From Gnetum montanum (taxonomy: Eukaryota; Streptophyta; Gnetopsida; Gnetales; Gnetaceae), in contig MNCI01025090.1 in the NCBI GenBank assembly GCA_015680685.1, positions 1-20,835 of the forward strand: 20,835 nt of DNA, read 5' to 3'. The notes under the pieces were generated by a model. It made no database searches. It had not been told where the DNA came from and was given only the letters and a program-made list of their open reading frames with translations. Position numbers and translations under genes: made by a program. Positions 9,816 through 17,190 of this stretch are shown in pieces. The first letter of the stretch is position 1, and every line of letters begins with the position of its first letter.

Positions 9816-10690
9816 CTATTCGAAGTTAACTCCCTTCTTGAGCAGATGTTGCATAGGATGTAATTTGTCTATCAACTTCGAGATGAACCTCCTAATAAAT
9901 TGTAACCTACCCTGCGACCCACGCAGTTCTTTGAAGTTTGTAGGTGGTGTTAGGTTAACGATGGCCTTAACCTTATTAGGGTCAACTCTTATGCCAGCCT
10001 CCGATACTACAAACCCCAACATGCTTTTCGTTTTAACCCCGAATACACATTTTTTTGGGTTGAGCCATAGGTCGTGCCTGAGGCATCGCTTAAGGATTAA
10101 CTCTAGGTCCTTTAGGTGATCTTCCAACTTCCTAGATTTAATAGCTATGTCATCTACATAGTCGTTCAATCTCTCCAGAAGGTAATCGCTAAAGATATAT
10201 GTCAGGGCGCGTTGATAAGTTGCTCTAGCATTTTTCAGCCCAAAAGGCATGATGGTATAATAGAAAGTTCCCTAGGGGGTCATGAAAGTTGTGATCAGTT
10301 GATGTTCTGGGTTGATACGGATTTGATTATACCTCGAAAAACCATCCATGAAGGATAGTAACACGTGTCTAGTTGTTGTATCGATAAGTTTGTTAGTACC
10401 CGGTAATGGGAAATTTTCCTTAATTGTTGCCTTATTTAGATCGCGAAAGTCTATACAGATGCGTATTCCTCCCGTTTTCTTAGAAACAACAACAATGTTT
10501 GATACCCAGTCCGAATAATCAACTGCCTAGATGAAACTAGCTTGATATAGCTTAGTGATCTCATCATACACTGTCAACGCGATTTCGGGCTTAATCTTCC
10601 ATGCTTTCTGTCTAATTGCTTTAATACATGGGTTTAACACGATGTTTTGTTGTATTAGTCGTGGGTCAAAACCCGACATGTCTTCATATG
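9816..10690 (-). pseudogene. Reverse transcriptase of the main Ty3/gypsy element
   Basis: Copies the element RNA into DNA. One minus-strand frame covers the whole RT: YEDMSGFDPRLIQQ, KTGGIRICIDFRDLNKA, SFMDGFSRYNQIRI (catalytic Asp), YYTIMPFGLKNARATYQRA and YVDDIAIKS (catalytic Asp pair, about 10149-10160), then the connection FKELRGSQGRLQFIRRFI. Only two in-frame stops occur inside: UAG at 10527-10529 and UAG at 10272-10274, the latter exactly where GTFYY is normally preceded by Trp. The catalytic triad is present. At about 10690 the frame shifts by one relative to the upstream linker (10687-11016). Plant Ty3/gypsy identity is certain; Tat/Ogre placement rests on the neighbouring aRH. Confidence 0.95.
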
Positions 10691-11030
10691 ACCACAAACA
10701 CTATAATGTTGTCTTGGAGCACTCGAGATATATTGCTCTGCATTTGTTGGTCAAGGAGGGAACTAACCTTCAGAGTTTTGCTTGCTCCTTTGTGCATAAC
10801 CATAGAGACCTCATTGAGGGGATCCTCGGTCACATCACCAGGCTCCACGTCTAGGGTTCGGGCCAAATGTTCTGCCCAGTCTGGGGATATTTCTAAGGCT
10901 ACAATGGTTACATCACAGGAGAGGGTGTCGGTTCCTATCATTACAAGATTAGTATGTTTAAAAGTTTCCCCATATGGTCCTGTCAAGGCTAGGGGTGCAA
11001 GTAAAGCTTCGTCCATTTACGAACTAACCT
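10687..11030 (-). pseudogene. Pol linker immediately upstream of RT
   Basis: A 110-codon open frame (11016-10684) precedes RT in element sense, one frame off from it. It corresponds to the poorly conserved region that carries the leader of RT in this family; the end NIIVFVV runs over the frameshift into YEDMSGFDP. On the minus strand a pyrimidine-rich stretch followed by GGCAG and then TTTTGCAG (AG at 11037-11038 and 11029-11030) sits just before it, a possible splice acceptor in sense orientation. No domain was recognised by itself; the assignment is positional. Confidence 0.6.
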
Positions 11031-11120
11031 GCAAAACTGCCAAGAATGGAAGTTGTTACATTATTTTTGTCAACATGTTGAAATGAAAGAAGGTTTTAAA
11101 GGTATGTGTCAAAAAAGGTT

Positions 11121-11356
11121 GCCAATTTAAGGTCTTAGTGGACTGTTACAATATACACAGTGTGAGAGAAAATAATGACTCGGGTTTCCTAGGTGCAAGC
11201 GTAAGGTTTTCGTGGACTATGATGACAGGTATAACGTGGCACGTCTAGCATGACGAGATAGCTAATTTAAGATTTTTGTTTGGCAGACCATAGTTAATGC
11301 GACCGAATTACAAGATGACAAGATACACGTTAGTTTAGGATCTTTTTGAACCATCA
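11121..11356. repeat. Related repeat units on the RT side of the antisense gene
   Basis: Four dispersed units in the same orientation as the array at 7132-7537: GCCAATTTAAGGTCTTAGTG near 11121, GCAAGCGTAAGGTTTTCGTG near 11195, GCTAATTTAAGATTTTTGTT near 11261 and TTAGTTTAGGATC near 11331. GGACT or AGACCA follows in three of them, as in the main array. Divergence is higher and spacing looser (about 66-75 bases), so some units may have been lost. Confidence 0.6.
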
Positions 11357-11477
11357 TCAATGCAATATCTACAAGATTAATGGTGTGATCTTCACGTTTC
11401 ATGTCGAATTGACATGCCTGCATTTCAGGAAAGTTCCATGTTAATTGGACATGAAAACAGTAAGTTTTCACCACCAC

Positions 11478-11485
11478 TTTATAAG
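11478..11485 (+). promoter_or_regulatory. TATA-like box of the antisense gene
   Basis: TTTATAAG on the plus strand lies 109 bases upstream of the ATG at 11594, a spacing compatible with a core promoter plus a 70-80-base leader. The intervening leader is purine-rich (AAAGTAGAGAGAAAG). Prediction only. Confidence 0.4.
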
Positions 11486-11593
11486 TAGATGGTTCGTCCT
11501 CAAAGTAAACTGTAAACGTCGTGAGGTTGAGTTAGGCTAAAGTAGAGAGAAAGTGTAAGTAGACGATTTTGTAAAGATTATTCAGTCGTAACC

Positions 11594-11712
11594 ATGGCAC
11601 CGAAGACCAAATGCAAACATGCCAAGTTGGCGAGGATCGATGAAGTGCAGGAAAGCTTGGGGAGAATTTCGAAGGCATGGGTTGAAACTTAGGAAGCTAC
11701 TCTACTCATCCA
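11594..11712 (+). other. Antisense gene, exon 1
   Basis: Starts at ATG in a favourable context and encodes a lysine/arginine-rich start (MAPKTKCKHAKLAR) followed by a short amphipathic stretch. There is one UAG at 11690-11692. It ends at donor GTAAGT (11713), in phase 2. Intron 1 runs 11713-12244 (532 bases) and ends TTGTGAAG; exon 2 then supplies the single base that completes a CAG codon, so the phases agree. Confidence 0.6.
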
Positions 11713-12244
11713 GTAAGTCATTTTTTACCTTCTTTATATGATGGTTGTTTTCGTTGTCACGGTGTCGTAGTTGTATTTGTTCCAAAGATGTGCATTGTGT
11801 TGGGTACCAATACCTGCATGTGCTAATTACGCTACTGGAGTTTGTAATACTACCCCTATAGCCGTTTTCAGAGATAGAACTTGCGCAAGGGTTTGGGTGA
11901 TTTTGGATAAATATTGTACAAACACAATACGTAACTGGTCAGGAGTCTAGGTGTTGTACCCTTGCGCAGTGAGAATGGGGTTTTGTTGCCTTGCTCGTAA
12001 TGGTTTCATGTTCCGCTAGGGAAATATGTGGTGCTACCTTTATCACCATTTTCAAAGACAAACCTTGCACCGTCACAAGGGTTTGGGTGGTTTTGATAAT
12101 GCATTTCTAGCGTAGCCTACAATTTTTTGGGAGTCAAGGTAACGAGAACCTCAATGTTGTTGGCGGATTCTTGTGATTTTTTTTTGTTTTTTGGCTTGTT
12201 GCGGTGTTGTTGGTATGTCTAACTATTTGCATTTTATTGTGAAG
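11713..12244 (+). other. Intron 1 of the antisense gene, with an internal direct repeat
   Basis: Begins GTAAGT and ends in a T-rich tract and GAAG. It contains an imperfect duplicated segment of about 65 bases: about 11847-11915 and about 12033-12105 share CTACC, CC-TTTTCA-AGA and CAAGGGTTTGGGTG (11886-11899 and 12076-12089), offset about 190. No open frame of note. Confidence 0.6.
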
Positions 12245-12694
12245 GGTTATGCGAAGGTCGGTCCTAATCATTCCAGATATTGTGGGAGTTCTATGCTATT
12301 TACATGTCCCTGTGGCCAATGTTCCTCCTCCTCATGCTTGTATAGGGGGAGAGGTAGTTTGGATTCGGAAGGGCGCATGAGAGTTTTTATAGTTTTTGTT
12401 GCGTAACTTTAGCCTAATTATTTGGTCACATCTGTCAGTCGAAATGGCTGGCATCATCCTAGAAACGCTGCTGATTAGATCATCACAGAGTATTTTAACA
12501 TTCCTGGTAGACGAGTTGATCGAGGTCATAGGCGGGAGGGATCATGAACAAAGCGTTAAGGGTTTGAGGTGCTTATCTTGGATCTGGGAGATGCCCAGGT
12601 TTAACTGTTATTACGCCTACAACACGTTGTTCGTAGCTCGTCATCTCACAACCTATTTTCAAAACCCACCTAGCATCATGTATTATGTTGGCGG
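12245..12694 (+). other. Antisense gene, exon 2
   Basis: One frame of 149 codons. Landmarks are SVLIIPDIVGVLCYLHVPVA, GGEVVWIRKGA, FLVDELIEVIGG, LRCLSWIWEMPRFNCYYAYN and ARHLTTYFQNPPSIMYYVG. Two stops, UGA 12378-12380 and UAG 12390-12392, interrupt an otherwise continuous frame; Trp is the likely original at both. It ends in phase 2 at donor GTAAGT (12695). Intron 2 is 86 bases (12695-12780), contains TACTAAT as a possible branch site, and ends GACATAG. No domain recognised. Confidence 0.65.
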
Positions 12695-12780
12695 GTAAGT
12701 GCTTTCAAGAAGTTATGAAGTACTAATTTTTGTCTGATTTTGCTTCAGGTATAAATGGTTGTTTACATTCTGTGACATAG

Positions 12781-13058
12781 GTTTTTTATCGATGTGGATG
12801 GTCTCCAAGGTGATACAGACATGTTATCTATGGTTGAAACAACCATAAAGGAATTTACTTCCATCAGCAATGTGCATGCTGGTGTCCTAGGACAACTAGG
12901 ATTTGAAATCCAACACTACCCTATCCATTACGCCAAATTTTTTGCCAACTGTAGAGACTCTGGATGGCTGGATAAGGAGTGGACTTTGGATTGTTCCATC
13001 ACCGTTGAGGGCGTGCAGGAGAAAACTATCCCACCATTTCCTTTGCCCTTTGGATGTG
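12781..13058 (+). other. Antisense gene, exon 3
   Basis: Free of stops. Its first base completes the split Gly codon from exon 2, then the frame reads FFIDVDGLQGDTDMLSMVET, later FTSISNVHAGVLGQLGFEIQ, DSGWLDKEWTLDC and KTIPPFPLPFGC. It ends in phase 1 at donor GTAAGT (13059). Intron 3 is 106 bases (13059-13164), with a T-rich 3' end and acceptor TTTAAAG. Using this acceptor (12780) removes the frameshift that the earlier AG at 12748 would require. Confidence 0.72.
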
Positions 13059-13164
13059 GTAAGTTACACTATGCTTATCAATTGTGTGACTCTACAGAAT
13101 GAGAACAATGTATAAGCTTTTGTTATTTTTCTATTTTGTCTAACTTGTTGCTTTATGTTTAAAG

Positions 13165-14190
13165 TTAGGGAATCATGGGAGGTCACGGTGGTAGTTTCTA
13201 GGCATGACACAGCCACCATCTTCTTTCGCTATGATGACCTAAATGAAGCACAATGTTGGCTTTGCCACAGAGTGGCCCCAGCTGCCATAACCAATAACCT
13301 CCGGGAAGCTAGGCTAATGGAGCTATTTCTAGCTGTAATGTCATAGTAGCTGAAATGTTGGTCCTAGTCGATTCCTTCAGCAAAGAAGCTGAGCGTCTTC
13401 ACACGCGCATGCGTAATGTGCGCGTGAGTTTTGATATTAATGCTCAACTATTTTTCGACTTTTTTGGCGTTCCATCTAATGGTCTCCCGGTGGAAGAAAG
13501 ATCAAAGAGAGGTTCTATGCATTAGAAGGACATAGAGGAATGGCTAGGGGTTAAGAAAGAGCCAAAAGGCATCTTGGCTGATAAAATCAAGCTAGAGGTG
13601 GCCAATATCATTTATTCTCTCTTCTGAGCTTGTGCCTTTCCCAAACTACTCTCCCAAGGAAGAATCCTTAGCATAGAGCAGGCTTGGATTATGCAGGAGG
13701 TTATGAAGGAGGGGACATGATATAATTGGGCTAGGCACCTTGCTGAAGGCCTGTAGGCTGAAATGGTCAAGCTTCGCAAAAAGCTGGAGTCTCATTTCAA
13801 CGTGCATTTTTCCTTCTTCATAGCTTGTTTACTGCATTTTGTCGAATTCTTGGTGGTTTTCTGGGATGGAGTCTGGGTGCAGCAAGATCGTAACCAGATT
13901 TTCAAACTGTGAATTTCTTAGGTCTTCCACACCATCCGATCCCAAGATCCCCTTAAAGGTATCAGGGAGTCATTTTCATTGACGATTAAGGATCGGGTGG
14001 TGCCTCCTATCTAAGGCCAAGACAGCGTGGGTGGGGCACCCCCTTCTTACACCGGCAGTGCATTGAGGGGAAAGTGCCTAGTGGCAGAAATAGTGGCTTC
14101 ATCGGTTCAGCGAAAAAAGCCTTGTCCAGCTGGTGAAGAGGGAAGCAAATTGCGAATCAAGTTTTATAGGAGCCATCCCCCAACTAGTAA
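13165..14190 (+). other. Antisense gene, exon 4 (may hold a further intron)
   Basis: Phase 1 joins correctly to exon 3: RESWEVTVVVSRHDTATIFF, YDDLNEAQCWLCHRVAP and NNLREARLMEL. Near 13320-13345 the frame shifts by one and continues as AEMLVLVDSFSKEAERLHTR, DIEEWLGVKKEPKGILADKI, SIEQAWIMQEVMKEG and YNWARHLAEGL. About eight stops interrupt the second frame, including 13523-13525 and 13625-13627, mostly UAG/UGA. The stretch 13802-13935 is T-rich with a hydrophobic translation and could be a missed intron. The end of the exon and intron 4 could not be fixed. An inverted repeat CACGCGCA/TGCGCGTG (13402-13409 and 13419-13426) lies inside. Confidence 0.5.
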
Positions 14191-14305
14191 TTAGAAGAAT
14201 GCGTGATTAGTTTATGTGGGTTACGCTACGTATAGATGTCGTTCCGTCACGTAGCGTTTGTGGGAAGTGAATAAGGTTTTGTTAACTATGATGTATTTTA
14301 ACAAG
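14191..14305 (+). other. Probable intron 4, with an inverted repeat
   Basis: Non-coding in the frames of its neighbours. It carries a perfect 9-base inverted repeat, ACGCTACGT (14223-14231) and ACGTAGCGT (14249-14257), built on the same CTACG/CGTAG words as the cluster at 5451-5830. Splice borders not resolved. Confidence 0.45.
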
Positions 14306-14508
14306 AAAAGCAAAAGATGTAGAGGAACTAACCCTTGAAATAGGGGCCATAGTCTTGCGGTGTGGCGAAGGGGCCCCAGTTCTAGAAAAGGAGGCCCTGG
14401 TTAACAACGTGGGGAACACACAGGCCATTATGCCAGAAAGGGAGATGGGCGTAGAAGATGCTGAGGTCCTTTTAGATAAGCCAGAAATGGAGGAACAGTT
14501 TGTCGCTG
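14306..14508 (+). other. Antisense gene, exon 5
   Basis: Stop-free frame with an acidic, helical-looking translation: AKDVEELTLEIGAIVLRCGE, then EREMGVEDAEVLLDKPEMEE. The start is uncertain (AG at 14304-14305 or 14309-14310). It ends in phase 1 at donor GTGAGT (14509). Intron 5 is 77 bases (14509-14585) and ends TTTGCGTAATAG. Confidence 0.62.
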
Positions 14509-14585
14509 GTGAGTTTTGTTGTTCTAACGTCTCAATTGGCCTTTGTCTAATGTGCTATGTTTAACCTGTTTTGTTTGCGTAATAG

Positions 14586-14723
14586 GCACTTCTGCTAACA
14601 GTGGCGTACCTTTGTCAGTAGTCTCAACTCAAAATTGGGATGCGGCTCCTGACAAATTCACCTTTATGGAGGGCATTGTGAACAATATGATCGGTCGCTT
14701 AGAGCGAATCGATCATGAGATTG
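14586..14723 (+). other. Antisense gene, exon 6
   Basis: Joined to exon 5 the split codon becomes GGC (Gly) and the frame reads TSANSGVPLSVVSTQNWDAA, then MEGIVNNMIGRLERIDHEI, an amphipathic helix. No stop. It ends in phase 1 at GTACAT (14724). Intron 6 is 113 bases (14724-14836) with an eight-T run and acceptor CCCAAAG. This donor is weaker than the others in the gene. Confidence 0.62.
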
Positions 14724-14836
14724 GTACATCACTATTGTTACATAGGAATCGTTGAAATTGCGACATTACATTATTCTGTTGCGTCTAACTGTTGTTTTTT
14801 TTGTTACATGATCTCATCTCAAATGGGATCCCAAAG

Positions 14837-15507
14837 AGCCCATTGATGTAGACACTACCCCCGAACCCTCACCAGAGGTGACTAAAGTGTCACACAGCCT
14901 TTACGATAAGATGCATAAATGTGCATTACGCTCGGCCCGTTCTCTCAGGGAGTGTCAAAACGTCAACGAAGATCTTTGGAAGAGGTTGTAGAAAACAGAA
15001 AAAGATAAAACGACCCTGACTGCTAGGGTTGAGGACCTTGAGTCTCGAAACAAATTTCTGCAAGCTCGAGACACCAATGACGGGAATTGGTGGATAGCTG
15101 TGGTTGACTATGCCCGTTATTGGACGATCGTCAAGAACAACGTCCAAGCCAGTCATGAGCTCATCGAGCAATGGATGCAAATGGATCTCCTAGCCCAAAA
15201 GAACCAAGACTAGAAGGATTGCAGCGCGAGGATCCAAGAATGGGAGCAGGCACAGAGAGACCATAAACACAGGTATAAACAAGAATGTGTTGCCTATCGC
15301 CAACATTACACGGATTCTACGGTTGAAGCATGATCCCTTTGGCTATTCCTTAATATCATCGGTGCTTCTGGAGCATATGAAAAGTTTCAGAAGCAAATGA
15401 CAGTGAGTGCCTCTCCTGAGAGAGAGATAACCCTCCCTGGTAGGAAGACTACTATCCCTTCCTTCTTTCTTGAACCGCCATGGTGGACTCCTGTGGGAAA
15501 AGGGAAG
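14837..15507 (+). other. Antisense gene, exon 7 (two possible 3' ends)
   Basis: Long frame with a charged helical, coiled-coil-like region: PIDVDTTPEPSPEV, then SLRECQNVNEDLWKRL, DLESRNKFLQARD, ASHELIEQWMQMDLLAQKNQ and ARIQEWEQAQRDHKHR. It is interrupted by UAG near 14990, UAG near 15211 and UGA near 15330. Two phase-0 donors exist, GTGAGT at 15403 and GTAAAG at 15508; both join in frame to exon 8. The stretch to 15593 also stays open (FFLEPPWWTPVGKGK), which favours the later donor or retention. Confidence 0.62.
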
Positions 15508-15709
15508 GTAAAGGCTGGAACTGATCTCGGAGACGCCGTTTGGGCCAAGCTCACTGAGGACGAGATCATGCGATGTCTGTTAGTTGGCCTGGAGTAAATT
15601 CCTTTTGCGTAAAATGTAGGACCATCACATGTAAGCTATGTTACAGTTGTATTGTTCTTATGCATGATTTTGATGGCAACACTAATGTTTGTTTCATGTC
15701 AAATCGTAG

Positions 15710-15964
15710 GATCGACATGAAGAGGATCCTCATGAAGAGGAGCACCATGGAGATGATGGCCCTCACGACGAGGGTCCCCATGAAGAAGAGCCCCATAGAG
15801 ATGATCATCTTCATGAAGAGGGTCCTCATGAGGAGGAGCCTCGCAGAGAGAATTGCCCCTACGAAGAGACACCATGCAAAGAAGATCCTTATGAGGAAGA
15901 TCTTCATGAGGTCGAGGTGGAGTCAAATGACACAAATGGAGGTGGTAACAAAAGGGATGTGTAG
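15710..15964 (+). other. Antisense gene, exon 8: acidic His/Glu-rich tail and stop
   Basis: Follows acceptor AAATCGTAG. It encodes an acidic low-complexity run of PHEEE-like units (DRHEEDPHEEEHHGDDG, then HDEGPHEEEPHRDDHLHEEG), which ends in a less repetitive NGGGNKRDV and UAG at 15962-15964. No internal stop. The opposite-strand frames over this exon are Leu/Met- or His/Pro-rich shadows of the repeat and are not genes. Confidence 0.7.
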
Positions 15965-16004
15965 CGTGGCAATATTGGCTAAGCATTTTGTTGTAATGAA
16001 AGGA

Positions 16005-16010
16005 AATAAA
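16005..16010 (+). terminator. Polyadenylation signal of the antisense gene
   Basis: AATAAA 41 bases after the stop codon at 15962-15964, in plus orientation, with a T-rich stretch at about 16045-16070 beyond it. Position and orientation fit the 3' end of the spliced gene. Confidence 0.55.
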
Positions 16011-16104
16011 GGATAACTTTTGGTGGTTTATTATGATTATAAGATAAAATTTTTTTTTGAGTTTTTGATGTTTATGAAGGAAATTGTATCATCAAAAAGT
16101 TTAC

Positions 16105-16240
16105 ACATTTTAGGCCACTGCAAGCCACTAATAGTTTAAGGTCATTTCGGGCCAGGCCATTGTACACGTAAAAGAATAAACAAAATTGCCAGTTTTAGGC
16201 CATAGCGAGCCGTAACTAGTTTAAGGTCATTTCGGCCCAG
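16105..16240. repeat. Related repeat units on the protease side of the antisense gene
   Basis: Four units: CATTTTAGGCCACTGCAAGC near 16106, TAGTTTAAGGTCATTTCGGG near 16132, CCAGTTTTAGGCCATAGCGA near 16189 and CTAGTTTAAGGTCATTTCGG near 16216. They match the consensus of the array downstream of integrase and have the same orientation. The second and fourth share AGTTTAAGGTCATTTCGG without a mismatch. Confidence 0.7.
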
Positions 16241-16623
16241 GATGCGTATGAAGAAGCGTAATCAAGGACAATGCGACAAGAAAGAGCGTAAATTGCGTAA
16301 CAGTAAATAATGCAAACTGATATAACATGCCATGTTAACGTGTTCATTTGCTAGCTCCGTAGCTCTTTCTTGATCGTTTTTATGTTTAACGACGTGTATG
16401 GACGAGGAGGCTTATTACAACATTCCTCTATGATACCATCTTCTTCCTGGAAGGGTAGTTCAGCCCAAGTCAAGCTTTCATTGACCACTATGTCAGCCTG
16501 TTCAACTATCGGGACAGGGGTTTGATCCTCAGGGATTTCAACCTCCGAACCCTATTCCATTTCCACATTGTTAACCACTTGAGGGGTCATCTTATCACCA
16601 TGAATGATCACTTCCCCTCCTAC
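16241..16623 (-). pseudogene. Spacer downstream of the protease, partly open
   Basis: Continues the protease frame past the stop at 16624-16626: VGGEVIIHGDKMTPQVVNN, later ESLTWAELPFQEEDG and PPRPYTSLNIKTIKKELRS, then UAG near 16350. The translation is acidic and probably the end of the protease polyprotein or a spacer before the PR-RT gap. Beyond about 16340 no coding sense remains. Confidence 0.5.
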
Positions 16624-17190
16624 TTAGGGCAAGTGAATCTCTTGATGAATGGGTGATGAGACTGCCCTTAATTGAGCTAACCAAGACCTCCCTAAGATTA
16701 GGTTGAAGCCGGGCATCTCCTCGATGATGATAAACACTGTGTTTGTGGGGAATTGATCCCCTGCTACAAAGTTGATGTGTACTATTCCCTTAACTTGTAC
16801 TCATGCATCGTTGAATGACTTCAAACATGATGTTGTTGTGAAATTGATCTGGTAAAGCAAACCTAGTTTGTCCAAAATGGGGAAAGGAATGACATTGGTA
16901 GCAGCCCCGCCATCTATGTGTACTCTCCGGATTCTGTACTGGTCGACCTGGATAGTGATAAACATGGGTGCTGTTGTCACTTGACCCTTTTCTCGGTCAT
17001 CCTTAATGGATCCATCATGAAATGTCAATTGGGGAGACCGTGGTTGTTCAGCAGTGGGAGGAAGCATAATCGAATGGATTGCTTCTTCCTTTGCTGGCAA
17101 GATCTCGTCCATAGGTATGGATGCTAACATGCAAACCATGGCTTCACGATGCTTTTGTGATGTCATCAACAAGTCATAGAGGCTCAGTGT
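16624..17190 (-). pseudogene. Aspartic protease of the main element
   Basis: Retropepsin-type protease that would process gag-pol. Seen in order: YDLLMTSQKHREAM, TFHDGSIKDD, APMFITIQVDQYRIRRV, then the active-site region HIDGGAATNVIPFPILDKLG (Asp codon about 16912-16914; D-G-G instead of the classic D-T/S-G, as in many plant Ty3/gypsy copies), FVAGDQFPTNTVFIIIEE and the C-terminal PGFNLILGRSWLAQLRAVSS. A UGA lies between the two halves (after SFNDA, about 16801) and UAA at 16624-16626 closes it. A frameshift at about 17173-17210 separates it from the gag frame. Family assignment is firm. Confidence 0.85.

Larger units (their letters stand above)
11594..15964 (+). pseudogene. Multi-exon gene antisense to gag-pol, between protease and RT; product unrecognised
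   Basis: A plus-strand gene with about eight exons occupies the gap between the protease and RT of the minus-strand element. It has a TATA-like box, ATG in good context (accATGGc), GT..AG introns with matching phases (introns 1, 2, 3, 5, 6 and 7), a terminal stop (15962-15964) and AATAAA 41 bases later. The coding sum is about 1,000 codons: a short basic N-terminus (MAPKTKCKHAKLAR), a long central part rich in Trp and hydrophobic residues, a charged helical, coiled-coil-like part in exon 7, and an acidic His/Glu-rich tail. About a dozen in-frame UAG/UGA/UAA codons and one frameshift in exon 4 show that this copy is decayed. I know no matching family. It could be an antisense ORF native to this retroelement lineage, a captured host gene, or part of a nested element; no nested LTRs were seen. 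Confidence 0.7.

Noticed and set aside
10555-11086. Plus-strand ORFs of 99 and 152 codons opposite the RT leader
   Set aside because: They lie over the minus-strand RT and its linker, show no domain, and use two frames. They are shadows of the pol frame.
12695-12748. A 54-base intron 2 ending at TTTTGCTTCAG
   Set aside because: It has a good acceptor and branch-like TACTAAT but is shorter than usual for plants and needs a frameshift in the following T-run. The acceptor at 12780 gives an 86-base intron and keeps the frame.
15641-15986. Minus-strand ORFs over the last exon (Leu/Met-rich and His/Pro-rich)
   Set aside because: They are reverse-frame shadows of the PHEEE repeat; the plus-strand frame has the splice acceptor, stop and polyadenylation signal.
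11121-16240. A complete nested LTR retrotransposon between PR and RT
   Set aside because: No LTR pair, primer-binding site, RT or integrase was found within the stretch. The flanking similarity consists only of short repeat units of the 30-36-base family.
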